Shown here piece by piece: positions 1-7,800 of a DNA stretch of 11,825 nt (position 1 is its first letter; each line of letters begins with the position of its first letter). The DNA lies in contig JBEGMH010000233.1 of the NCBI GenBank assembly GCA_041183125.1, forward strand, positions 1-11,825, written 5' to 3'. The position numbers were made by a program, and so were the translations under genes. The stretch is from JADJPL01 sp041183125 (lineage in GTDB: Bacteria > Bacteroidota > Bacteroidia > Chitinophagales > Saprospiraceae). The notes below the pieces were generated by a model. It had not been told where the DNA came from and did no database searches. It worked only from the letters and a program-made list of their open reading frames with translations.

Positions 1-747
1 GCCCCATCCGCTGCCGGGCAGGATGAACCATCCCCCTCTGCCCGAGTCATAGCGGCCTCCGCGATGGTAGCCGCCTCCGCCGCCACCTCTACCAGAGTTT
101 CCGATAAAACCGAAAAGGGTAAACACAACTCCTATAATGAGCATTATAATAATGAAACGGCCTATGGTGGAGTCGTTTGACCGGGGGGCATCATTGACGT
201 AGCGACCGGAGCCCAGGTCCATAAAAATGGAGGTGGCGCGGTCTATCCCGCCGTAGTAATCGCCGTTGCGGAACGCTGGCCGCACTACCTGGTCGAGGAT
301 GCGTTTGGTGACGTTGTCGGTGAGGTACTCCTGCACGCCCATGCCGGTATGGACGAACATCTTGCGGTCGTCCACCGCTACATAGAAGAGGATGCCATTG
401 TCTTTTTCCCGGTTGCCGATGCCCCAGGCCTCGGCCACGCGAAACGAGTACTCGAACACTTCGTCGTCTTCCAGGCTTCGCTCAATCAGTATGGCGATTT
501 GCGTAGAAGTGGAATCGGCATAAGCCCGCAGTTTTTGTTCGAGTGCAAAAGCCTGTTCGGGGGCCAGCACGGCTGCGAAGTCGTTCACCAGGGTATTGGG
601 CCTGGGCGGTACTTCCTTTGCCAAAGTGGTACAAGGCAGGAGGAAGAGGGCTATCGCGGCTGTGAGGGGGGCTGAGCACAGTAACCAGGACCTGATCAAG
701 CGGAAGAGGGCCACGGGCGTATCGTATTGGACTACTTGGTTGGGCAT
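1..747 (-). CDS. TPM-domain (YgcG-like) membrane-anchored protein, 3' end outside window
   Basis: The frame is open from an ATG at 747 to the window edge, giving 249 residues without a stop, so the C-terminus is missing. A hydrophobic stretch at about residues 21-43, ending in TLA before KEVPP, looks like a Sec signal peptide with an unusually long N-region. Residues about 50-178 form a TPM domain: the opening NTLVNDFAAVLAPEQ, the central DNGILFYVAVDDRKMFVHTG and the later AFRNGDYYGGI are typical of the family. A membrane segment follows at about 197-215, then a glycine/arginine-rich tail from 219. This architecture (secreted TPM domain, one membrane helix, low-complexity Gly tail) is that of YgcG-type proteins, whose function is not settled; 'phosphatase' labels come from a plant thylakoid relative. 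It lies 29 bases after the small TPM gene and is probably cotranscribed with it and lemA. No Shine-Dalgarno sequence is seen, so the exact start could shift slightly. Confidence 0.88.
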   Translation of the reverse strand, partial: MPNQVVQYDTPVALFRLIRSWLLCSAPLTAAIALFLLPCTTLAKEVPPRPNTLVNDFAAVLAPEQAFALEQKLRAYADSTSTQIAILIERSLEDDEVFEYSFRVAEAWGIGNREKDNGILFYVAVDDRKMFVHTGMGVQEYLTDNVTKRILDQVVRPAFRNGDYYGGIDRATSIFMDLGSGRYVNDAPRSNDSTIGRFIIIMLIIGVVFTLFGFIGNSGRGGGGGGYHRGGRYDSGRGGWFILPGSGWG

Positions 748-776
748 AGAGCGCAGGTTTACGGGGAGGCAGGTCT

Positions 777-1214
777 TCAAGGGGTGTCGTCAAAGGAGAG
801 TTCGTCGCTCAGTTCGTTGGGGTTATCGTCTGAGGCGGGGAAAAACGTTTTCAGTTTTTCCCCGACGCGGACGATAGCGGCGCAAAGCCCCTCGCTGAAC
901 GCCCCCTTTTGGAAATGTTTGCGGAGCAGGTCTCGGATGTCATCCCAAAAATCGAGGGGCACGCAAGCATTGATCCCCTGGTCGCCTAATACAGCAAACT
1001 GTCTTTTTTCGGGGACGATGAAAAAAAGGACGCCGTTGCGTTGCCTGGTCTGGTGCATGTTCAGGCGGAAGAAGGTCTTATGGGCGACGTCGAGCACTGG
1101 TCCATCCAGTTGGTGTTGCAGGTGGACGCGGATTTCACCGGACGTGCGCGCCTCGGCATCGCGGATGGCCAGGATGACCGCCTGTTCTTGTTCTTTAGAC
1201 AGGAAATGGGCCAT
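777..1214 (-). CDS. Small TPM-domain protein without signal peptide
   Basis: This 145-residue protein is essentially one TPM domain. The motif SGEIRVHLQ at about residues 25-33, then RNGVLFFIVPEKRQFAVLGDQGIN at about 59-82 and FQKGAFSEGL at about 101-110, match the core of the family. Residues 125-145 form an acidic tail. I see no signal peptide and no membrane helix, so it is predicted to be cytoplasmic or peripherally bound, unlike the larger TPM protein that follows. Its ATG lies 3 bases after the lemA stop codon, so translation is probably coupled to lemA. LemA followed by two TPM proteins, one short and one with a membrane segment and Gly-rich tail, is a recurring arrangement in Bacteroidota. 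The biochemical role is unknown; the family assignment is firm. Confidence 0.9.
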   Translation of the reverse strand: MAHFLSKEQEQAVILAIRDAEARTSGEIRVHLQHQLDGPVLDVAHKTFFRLNMHQTRQRNGVLFFIVPEKRQFAVLGDQGINACVPLDFWDDIRDLLRKHFQKGAFSEGLCAAIVRVGEKLKTFFPASDDNPNELSDELSFDDTP

Positions 1215-1217
1215 AGC

Positions 1218-1808
1218 TTAGTTAAAGTTCACGGTAGGCGCGTTCTGGGCGGAATCGCTGGCCTGGAACTGCGCTTTTTGCGAAAACCCGAATATACCGG
1301 CAAACAGGCTGCCTGGGAAGCGGCGTACTTTTTTGTTGTAGCGGGTGACGATATCGTTAAATCGGTCGCGGGCTACTTTGATGCGGTTTTCGGTACCTTC
1401 CAACTGGGTCTGTAGTTCGACGAAGTTGGCATTGGCTTTCAGGTCCGGATAGTTTTCGGTAACCATGAGCAATCGGCCCAAAGACTGGGAGATGCCCGAT
1501 TGAGCTTGTTCAAACGCTTTCATCTGTTCGGGGGTGGCATTTGCGGGGTCAATGGTGATGCTGGAGGCTTTGGCGCGGGCTTCCACAATGGAGGTGAGGG
1601 TCTCCTGCTCGAAGTTGGCCGCTCCTTTGACCGTGTTTACGAGGTTGGTGATCAGGTCGGAGCGCCGCTGGTAGGCCGTTTGGACCTTGCTCCACTCGTT
1701 TTCCACCTCCTCGTCCAGTTCTACCAGACCGTTGTAGTTGTTGCATCCTGCCATAAGGAGAATCAGGCCCAGGACAATCAAGGAAACCGAAACGGTTAAA
1801 GACTTCAT
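1218..1808 (-). CDS. lemA: LemA family lipoprotein
   Basis: This 196-residue protein has the normal LemA length. A hydrophobic signal at residues 4-21 ends in the lipobox LMAGC, with Cys22 as the predicted lipidated residue, so it is probably membrane-attached on the periplasmic side. The body is a predicted helical bundle carrying LemA signatures: NNYNGLVELDEEVENEWSKV at 23-42, QRRSDLITNLVNTVKG at 47-62, TENYPDLKANANF at 117-129, and ELQTQLEGTENRI followed by RYNKKVRRFPGSLFAGIFGF towards the end. The family is widespread, and its molecular role outside antigen and two-component studies is unclear. It is the first gene of a tight set with two TPM proteins. A 195-base gap separates it from meaB, and that gap contains a possible promoter, so the set may be transcribed separately. 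No Shine-Dalgarno sequence precedes the ATG, as is normal for this phylum. Confidence 0.95.
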   Translation of the reverse strand: MKSLTVSVSLIVLGLILLMAGCNNYNGLVELDEEVENEWSKVQTAYQRRSDLITNLVNTVKGAANFEQETLTSIVEARAKASSITIDPANATPEQMKAFEQAQSGISQSLGRLLMVTENYPDLKANANFVELQTQLEGTENRIKVARDRFNDIVTRYNKKVRRFPGSLFAGIFGFSQKAQFQASDSAQNAPTVNFN

Positions 1809-1936
1809 AGCGAAAAATTAACAGTGAATGAATGGTTTTTTGCGGTTGGCCGGCACGGGCAGTATTTGAAACATGCGTACGGAAATAAAACAGGGACAAA
1901 ACCGCCTTGTTCGCGTACCTCGGCAACCTACGCGGC

Positions 1937-1944
1937 CAAAAATA
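1937..1944 (-). promoter_or_regulatory. Candidate -7 element for lemA
   Basis: Read on the minus strand, this is TATTTTTG, a full match to the Bacteroidota -7 consensus TAnnTTTG. It sits in the 195-base gap between meaB and lemA, about 128 bases before the lemA ATG. I do not see a clear TTG-type -33 element at the expected distance. The 8-base match alone is weak evidence for a promoter. Confidence 0.35.
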
Positions 1945-2003
1945 CACGTCTTTGGATGAATTGCGCTATTTTTCGTGCGAAGCAGGGTGGATTATCGTCA
2001 AAG

Positions 2004-3092
2004 TTATTGTCCGGAAAGGATAAAAATCTGGAGCAGCTCTTCGGCAGCGTGGAAGGGGCTCTTTTTTCCGGCGGCCACGTCTGCTTCGAGGGCGGGGAGC
2101 ACGTGCTGTACATCCGGATGCCCATAGAACAGCTGATGGAGTTGTTCGGCGATGGCTTCGCGCATCCAGTAATGCGCTTGCCCCTGCCGTTTGTGCTGAA
2201 AGAAGCCATTGTTTTTCATTTGCGCCGCATATTCCCGGATGAGGTCCCCTGTTTCTGCGATGCCCTCCCCGCGGAGGGCGGAACAAAGGCGGACTGGGGG
2301 AACCCACCCATTTTCCCTGGCTGGGTAGAAGTGGAGGGCATTCTGGTAGGCTGCCTGGGCGAGTTTGGCTTGGAGTAGTTGCTCTCCGTCTGCTTTGTTG
2401 ACGAGGATGAGGTCGGCCATTTCCACGATGCCGCGTTTGATCCCCTGTAGTTCGTCGCCTGCGCCCGGTATGAGGAGCAGGATAAAAAAATCCACCATGG
2501 AGTGGACGGCAGTTTCCGATTGGCCGACGCCTACGGTCTCGACGATCACGGTATCAAACCCTGCTGCCTCGCAAAGGAGGATGGTTTCCCGGGTCTTTCG
2601 GGCGACCCCTCCCAGGGAGTTGCCCGCGGGGGAGGGGCGTATGAACGCCTGAGGGGCATTGGCGAGTGTGGGCATGCGGGTTTTGTCTCCCAGGATACTG
2701 CCTTTGCTGAGTTGGCTGCTGGGGTCTATGGCCAAAACGGCTACTTGCCGCCCCGATTCGATCAGATTTCCACCAAAAGCATCAATGAACGTACTTTTCC
2801 CGGCTCCGGGGGCTCCGGTGATGCCGATGCGCGTGGACTGGCCGCTTTGGGGCAGACAGTGTTCGATCAGGCAGTGTGCCTGTTCGATATGTTTGGGGAG
2901 GGTGCTTTCTATCAGGGTAATAGCCTGGCCCAAGGCTACGCGGTCGCCTTCCAGTAACCGTTCGGCAAGGGCCTCATAGCTGGGTGGGGTACTTTTTCGG
3001 ATAAAACGCCTCCATCCGGGATTGAGGGAGGCAGGAGGGGCAACGCCTGTCTGGTTGCCGGCCGTGTTTTTTTTGGGTGCGTCTTTTTTCAT
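2004..3092 (-). CDS. meaB: MeaB/ArgK-type methylmalonyl-CoA mutase-associated GTPase
   Basis: This 362-residue G3E/SIMIBI-class GTPase belongs to the MeaB (MMAA, formerly ArgK) family. These proteins are cytoplasmic; they gate adenosylcobalamin loading and protect methylmalonyl-CoA mutase or related B12-dependent acyl-CoA mutases from inactivation. The P-loop GAPGAGKST is at 93-101, AIDPSS at 121-126, the region around ETVGVGQSE at 185-193 gives the Walker B/switch motif, and NKAD at 232-235 gives guanine specificity. SALRGEGI at 271-278 is the G5-like segment. The C-terminal helices, the dimerisation part of the family, run to residue 362. The first 30 or so residues are a lysine/proline-rich extension of low complexity. 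Its ATG overlaps the stop codon of the upstream gene in an ATGA arrangement, which suggests translational coupling. No mutase subunit gene is present in the window, so the partner enzyme must be encoded elsewhere. Confidence 0.96.
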   Translation of the reverse strand: MKKDAPKKNTAGNQTGVAPPASLNPGWRRFIRKSTPPSYEALAERLLEGDRVALGQAITLIESTLPKHIEQAHCLIEHCLPQSGQSTRIGITGAPGAGKSTFIDAFGGNLIESGRQVAVLAIDPSSQLSKGSILGDKTRMPTLANAPQAFIRPSPAGNSLGGVARKTRETILLCEAAGFDTVIVETVGVGQSETAVHSMVDFFILLLIPGAGDELQGIKRGIVEMADLILVNKADGEQLLQAKLAQAAYQNALHFYPARENGWVPPVRLCSALRGEGIAETGDLIREYAAQMKNNGFFQHKRQGQAHYWMREAIAEQLHQLFYGHPDVQHVLPALEADVAAGKKSPFHAAEELLQIFILSGQ

Positions 3093-4450
3093 GGGGAGTT
3101 ACGGGAGTCGAGGTTAAAAAGGGGCCCTTGGATGGAGGCCGGATCAATTGACCGGATCATCCAGAGGTAGGAACGCAGGAAAGCCGGCAGGGAATCGAAA
3201 ACGAGTAGTGCAACCGGAACCTGGAGCAGGGGGTATTTGTCCTTGTTTTCTTTTTCGATTTGTGCTACTGCCTGCAGGATCAACTTTCGGTTCAGGCGCT
3301 GGCTTTGGAAAAAAGCATTTTCCCAGCCGATAGCCTTGAAGTAGTCTGGTTCACAGATTGCGTAGTACAATTGGAGCAGGTCGCGCACTGGTTTTGGGGG
3401 GGCGTAGTTGAAGAGGGAAAAACCGACGATATAGCCAGGGACGGCCAATGCGATTTCCAGATGGCCGTTGTCGAGGTACCAGTCCATATTGCCGAGCTCG
3501 GTTTCTATGAAGCGGATAATCTGGTCGTGTTGTACTGGGGAGGTGATGCCAAAGGTAAAAGGGGCGCGGTACATCTCCTTGAAGAAATCGCTTTTAGGCC
3601 GGGCTGCGAGCTTGTCGAACCCCCGCGCCAGCGCCTGGTTTTTTTCTATGGTCGTTTTGCCGTCGTTGGTGAAATAGAGGCGGTGCATGCGTTCCAGCGT
3701 CTCCATCATGTGCCCCTCCGGCTGGATGAGGTAGTCGAGTTGGTAGATAAGGCTGAGCAACACATAGGCATAGCCCGAGGGGTACTGGTCGCGGTGGAGG
3801 GGGCCGTCGTGCAGTAATTGAAGGGTATGCCGGATTTTTTCTTTGATAAACTGATACTTGGCCTCTTTTTGTGCTTCGGGTAGATGTTGTAGGTGCTCAT
3901 CCTCCGGGCGGCTCAGGACTTTGAACTCATCGAGCAACAGGTCGTCGAGCTTATCGGCGTTGGTAGCCGCTTCCTTGAGGGCGAAATAGAGCTTATAGGG
4001 GGAACCATCTATGGTAAACGTGTCGAATACGATGGCGATATGTTGTTGTGGGTCCAGGGCGAAGCGGCTGTAGCGGAGGGAGAAATTCTTTTCGGCCAAG
4101 CGGCGCATGAATCCGACATTGAGGGCTTCACAGCGGGCAATTTGTGCCTCTGCCCGCAATTTTTCGTGGTCGGCACTCCCGCGTATGACCCGTGAGCCTT
4201 GGAAGATTTCAAAATCGAGGCGTCCGTTGGCTAGGGTAAAGCGCACATTGTCCTGTTCTTCGTCGCGCAGATAGGAAAAAAAGGCTTGATACGAATCGAG
4301 GACACTGCCTTGTTCGAACAGTTTGAGGGAGCGGTCCCAGGCGGCATAGTTGGCACCCTTCTTGTAGGAGTCGCTGAACCTGCCGAGCCGGGCCATAGCG
4401 AGGGGGGGTAGTTTTTGCCTTGGTGTGAACAGACGATCGAAGAAGCCCAT
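3089..4450 (-). CDS. Uncharacterised 453-residue protein coupled to meaB
   Basis: I do not recognise a family with confidence. The protein starts MGFFDRLFTPRQK, has no signal peptide and no clear membrane helix, and is probably cytoplasmic. Residues about 45-180 alternate predicted strands and helices (VRFTLANGRLDFEIFQGSRV, then SLRYSRFALDPQQHIAIVF, then YKLYFALKEAATNADKLDDLL). This resembles the general plan of YbjN/type-III-chaperone-like domains, but that comparison is only an impression. The second half, about 195-450, is mainly helical and rich in aromatic residues (QLDYLIQPEGHMMETLERMHRLYF, DLLQLYYAICEPDYFKAIGW). Codon use and GC content look like its neighbours, so nothing suggests recent transfer. 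It is the first gene of the leftward group, and its stop overlaps the meaB start by 4 bases, so it is likely cotranscribed with meaB. The reading frame is well supported; the function is unknown. Confidence 0.85.
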   Translation of the reverse strand: MGFFDRLFTPRQKLPPLAMARLGRFSDSYKKGANYAAWDRSLKLFEQGSVLDSYQAFFSYLRDEEQDNVRFTLANGRLDFEIFQGSRVIRGSADHEKLRAEAQIARCEALNVGFMRRLAEKNFSLRYSRFALDPQQHIAIVFDTFTIDGSPYKLYFALKEAATNADKLDDLLLDEFKVLSRPEDEHLQHLPEAQKEAKYQFIKEKIRHTLQLLHDGPLHRDQYPSGYAYVLLSLIYQLDYLIQPEGHMMETLERMHRLYFTNDGKTTIEKNQALARGFDKLAARPKSDFFKEMYRAPFTFGITSPVQHDQIIRFIETELGNMDWYLDNGHLEIALAVPGYIVGFSLFNYAPPKPVRDLLQLYYAICEPDYFKAIGWENAFFQSQRLNRKLILQAVAQIEKENKDKYPLLQVPVALLVFDSLPAFLRSYLWMIRSIDPASIQGPLFNLDSRNSP

Positions 4451-4542
4451 AGTTTGATAAGGTATTAGGCTGGTGGCGAGGGGAATCAGAAAAGGGGCGA
4501 CCTTACCTGTTTAGTCCTTTCAACAAGCCTTTTGGTGTTATG

Positions 4543-4662
4543 TGCTGCCTGTAGCATCACTTTTGCGCATAAAAATAAACGCAAAACTTCAACCGGGTAT
4601 GAGTTTGCCCTTCTGTTTTTTTTAAAAAAAAGCGAAGGTCTGATTCCTCGCTGTAGGCAGCA
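4543..4662 (+). repeat. Long-range inverted repeat that pairs fully as plus-strand RNA
   Basis: The left arm TGCTGCCTGTAGC (4543-4555) and the right arm GCTGTAGGCAGCA (4650-4662) are inverted copies differing at 2 of 13 positions. In a plus-strand transcript both differences become G-U pairs, so a 13-base-pair helix can form without mismatches. In a minus-strand transcript they become A-C mismatches. The 94-base interior contains a T8/A8 palindrome. This could be a leader structure of the susC transcript, provided transcription starts upstream of 4543, which I cannot show. It could also be the remnant of a small palindromic mobile element, or chance. Confidence 0.4.
4610..4637. repeat. T8/A8 palindrome
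   Basis: CTTC-TG-T8 is followed directly by A8-GC-GAAG. The 28 bases are symmetric about 4623/4624 except for the two bases on each side between the CTTC/GAAG ends and the T/A tracts. There is no loop, so it is a poor intrinsic terminator. An A/T-tract palindrome in a divergent promoter region might act as an UP-like element, a bending site or a protein-binding site. The symmetry is visible; the role is not. Confidence 0.5.
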
Positions 4663-4774
4663 TGGATGTGCTTTGTCGGTTTATGGGTTATTGTGGAAAT
4701 CATTTTACAGTCAATATTTAATTTCATAAAATTGGACTTAAAACAAAAAAACTGCGACATTTTCATGCGCAATC

Positions 4775-4789
4775 AAAAAGGGGCTTTTA
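4775..4789 (+). promoter_or_regulatory. 15-base motif shared with the upstream region of the CRTAC1-like gene, copy 1
   Basis: AAAAAGGGGCTTTTA occurs here, with 78 bases between it and the susC ATG, and again exactly at 10180-10194, with 40 bases before the next non-operonic gene on the same strand. It contains the small inverted repeat AAAAG-GGG-CTTTT. It may be a shared operator or leader element. The core AAAAGGGGC also appears at 4490-4498 and inside coding sequence at 3117-3125, which lowers its weight. Confidence 0.35.
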
Positions 4790-4795
4790 TCTTTA
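4788..4795 (+). promoter_or_regulatory. Candidate -7 element for susC
   Basis: TATCTTTA matches the Bacteroidota -7 consensus TAnnTTTG except for the last base. It lies 72 bases upstream of the susC ATG and overlaps the end of the shared 15-base motif by 2 bases. No good TTG-type -33 element is visible about 19-21 bases upstream. A second weak possibility is TTG at 4691-4693 followed by an AT-rich stretch near 4715-4722. Confidence 0.25.
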
Positions 4796-4808
4796 CTGCC
4801 TCTACAAG

Positions 4809-4824
4809 TGTGTCCGAGCACACA
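4809..4824. promoter_or_regulatory. TGTGT-N6-ACACA palindrome upstream of susC
   Basis: TGTGT (4809-4813) and ACACA (4820-4824) are perfect inverted half-sites separated by CCGAGC. They lie 43 bases before the susC ATG. The 5-6-5 geometry is that of CRP/FNR-type binding sites (TGTGA-N6-TCACA), with one changed base in each half. No regulator gene is present in the window, so any link to a CRP-type protein is inference; the site could also be chance. Confidence 0.3.
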
Positions 4825-4867
4825 GCACTTTTTAACCATATTAACTTCACAATGAATTTGACAGCTT

Positions 4868-7800
4868 ATGAACCCATTCTTAACTGCACTTTTAAAGCAT
4901 TGCCAACGGGGCTTCCTGTTGTTAGCTGCTTTACTAATGACATCGGCGGTTTTTGCCCAGGTCAAAGGCGTCGTACTGGACGCTGACTCCGGTGAGCCGC
5001 TGGTAGGGGCGTCTATTTTGGTCAAGGGAACCTCTGTGGGTACCCTCACGGACCTGGACGGCGCTTTCACCATCAAAGCCGCGTCGGGTGATGTACTGGA
5101 AATTTCCTACACGGGATACGAGACCCAGCAGGTGACCCTTGGGCAGGAGACCACCCTGACCATCCGCCTGACCGAAGGTATCACGATTGACGAGATCATC
5201 GTTACGGGGTACGCGGTCGAGACCAAGCGCCAGACTACCGGTGCTGTTTCCATCGTGCCCGCACGCGAACTCTCCGCCATCCCTTCCGGTAACGTGGAAC
5301 AACAGTTGCAGGGTAGGGTAGCCGGTGTGACCATCCTGACCAACGGCCAGCCCGGGACGACCTCCCAAATCCGGGTCCGCGGTTTCGGTGCTTTCGGGGG
5401 CAACCAGCCTCTGTACATCGTGGATGGTGTGCCGGTAGAATCTACCGATTTCCTCAACCCCGACGACATCGAGGCCGTCTCGGTCCTCAAGGATGCCGCT
5501 TCTGCTTCTATCTATGGTGCGCGGGCAGCTAACGGGGTCGTGGTCTATACCACCAAGTCCGGTGCCCGTAAAAAACAGCGGATGCAGGTGACCTACAACG
5601 GCAATATCGGTTTCACCGATCCCAACGTATCGGGCTCGCCGGAGATGTTGAACCCACAGGAAATGGCCGAGTGGACCCACATCGCCTACCGCAACAACGC
5701 CGCGGCCAACGGTACGGAAGTGAAATATACGCACCCGCAATACGGCACGAGCGCAGCGCCTACGCTGCCGGATTACCTGCACGCCAACGGCCAGAACGGC
5801 GTCCGGGGCTCTATTGACCTGAACGCGATCAATGCCGCCAAAGCAGCTAACCCCGAGTCGGTGTTCCTCATCAAGCCCAACCTGGCGGGCACGAACTGGT
5901 ACGATGCCATCACCCGCTCGGCACCGCTTCAGCGCCACAGCCTCGGGTTCAGCGGCGGTACGGACAACGGACGGTACTACTTTGGCCTCAGTATGCAGGA
6001 GCAATCGGGTATCCTGCTGGCCAACGAGTTTGGCCGCTACACCTTCCGCGCCAACTCCGAATGGGACCTGCTGCCCTGGTTGAGCCTCGGCGAGAACCTG
6101 CAGTTCACCTACCGCTCCGTCGTAGGCCAGCAAGGGGATAACGGTGGTATCGGCGTGGCCGACGACGAGTCGGAAGTGCTCTCCGCCTACCGCATGCCGA
6201 CCATCATCCCCGTGTATGACGAGTTTGGCGCGTTCGCCAGCACCCGCGCCGCAGGCTTCAACAACCCCAGGAACCCGGTGCGCCGCTTGACCTTGAACAA
6301 CGGTTCTGACAAAGCGCTGAACACCAACGCTTTCGGTAACGTTTACCTGAACTTCAAGCCTATCAAGGACCTCACCATCCGCACGAGCCTGGGCGGAAAC
6401 TTCAACTCCAACTACTTTGTGGATTATGGTTTCCGCTACTTAGGCGACTCCGAGCCCGAGGCCAGCAATACCTTCGGCGAAGGGGGTGGCTATGGCTTTG
6501 GATGGGTGTTCACCAATACCGCTACCTATTCCAAGAAGTTCGGTGTCCACAGCGTTACTGCATTGGCAGGTATCGAGGCACTGAACACGGGGGCTGGCCG
6601 CTTCATCCGCGGCTCCGGTATCAACCCGTTCTCCACTGACCTCGACTTCCAGAATATGTCCACGGTGCAGAGCCCGGTGGTTGGTTCCAACTTGTACAGC
6701 GGGGTCAACTTCTACTCTACGTTCGGCAAAGTGGACTACAGCTTCAACGACAAATACTACGTCACGGGGGTTATCCGCCGCGATGGTTCTTCCCGCTTCG
6801 GAGCCAACAACCGCTTTGGCGTCTTCCCGGCCGTATCCGCTGCCTGGCGGGTTTCTTCGGAGCCTTTCATGCAGGACATTTCCTGGCTGAACGACATGAA
6901 AGTACGCGGCGGTTGGGGGGAAATGGGCAACTCCAACAACGTGGATCCCGCCAACCAGTACTCGCTGTACCGCTCTGACCGCGGCAGCACCTTCTATCCC
7001 ATCCAGGGCCAGAACTCCGGTGTGGACGAAGGCTTTGCACAGAGCCGTATCGGCAACCCGAACGCCAAGTGGGAGACCAGCGAAACCATCAACGTAGGCT
7101 TCGAAGCGACGTTGTTCGACAGCAAGTTTGAAATCATCCTGGACTGGTGGAAGAAAACCACCCGTGACCTGCTCTATCAGGTGCCCCTGGCGGGTGTAAC
7201 GGGCAACTATGCTGCTGCCCCCGCGGTGAACGTAGCCAGCATGTTGAACCGTGGTATTGATTTCCAAATTGTTACGCGTGGCGACCTCTCGGCAAGCCTG
7301 AAGTGGAAACTGACCTTGAACAACTCCTTCCTCAAGAACGAGATCACGTACCTGGCCGATGGGATTAAATTCTTCGACGGGGGTGCCTATCGCGGTATCG
7401 CCCCGATCCGCAACGCCGTAGGACAGGGCTTGTCTTCCTTCTTTGGATACAACATGATCGGCTACTTCAGCAGCGCTGCCGAGGCAGCTTCCTGGAACCA
7501 GCCCGGTGCCGGTATTGGCCGCTTCAAGTACGAGGACGTCAACGGCGACGGCAAAATCACGCCTGCCGACCGTACCTTTATCGGTAGCCCCATCCCGGAT
7601 TATACCGGTGGCGCCACGTTCGAGGTATCCCGCAAGAACCTGCGTGCAGAGATCTTTATCTATGCTTCTGTGGGCAACGAAATCTTCAACCAGTCCAAGT
7701 GGTTCACCGATTTCTTCGGTACGTTTGAAGGCTCTGCGAAAGGGGTCCGCGCCAAGGATTCCTGGACGCCGGCCCTGGGCGACAATGCCCTGGCTCCCAT

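Larger units (their letters stand above)
4451..4867. other. Divergent AT-rich intergenic region with several structured elements
   Basis: These 417 bases separate the leftward group from the susC/susD operon and must hold promoters for both directions. The stretch is much richer in A and T than the genes around it. I see no credible gene in it: the small open frames here have no recognisable content, and one of them runs out of frame into susC. It holds a long-range inverted repeat, a T8/A8 palindrome, a 15-base motif shared with the last gene's upstream region, and a short palindrome close to susC, each listed separately. For the leftward genes I could not find a convincing promoter. The nearest -7-like string on the minus strand, TACCTTAT at 4461-4468, departs from the consensus at two positions. 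Confidence 0.7.

Noticed and set aside
4451..4867. Possible cobalamin riboswitch upstream of the TonB-dependent transporter, prompted by the nearby B12-related meaB
   Set aside because: I found no B12-box-like sequence, and the transporter is SusC-type with a SusD partner, not a BtuB-type cobalamin receptor.
4666..4986. A 106-residue plus-strand frame that overlaps the susC start, with an ATG at 4852 just before the susC ATG
   Set aside because: It is out of frame with susC, ends within the susC signal peptide and regulatory-like domain, and its sequence has no recognisable content.
4934..6133. A 399-residue open frame on the minus strand inside susC, and another of 275 residues at 6440-7267
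   Set aside because: Both are antisense to a certain gene, lack recognisable domains or signal sequences, and have the residue make-up expected when GC-rich third positions remove stop codons from the opposite strand.
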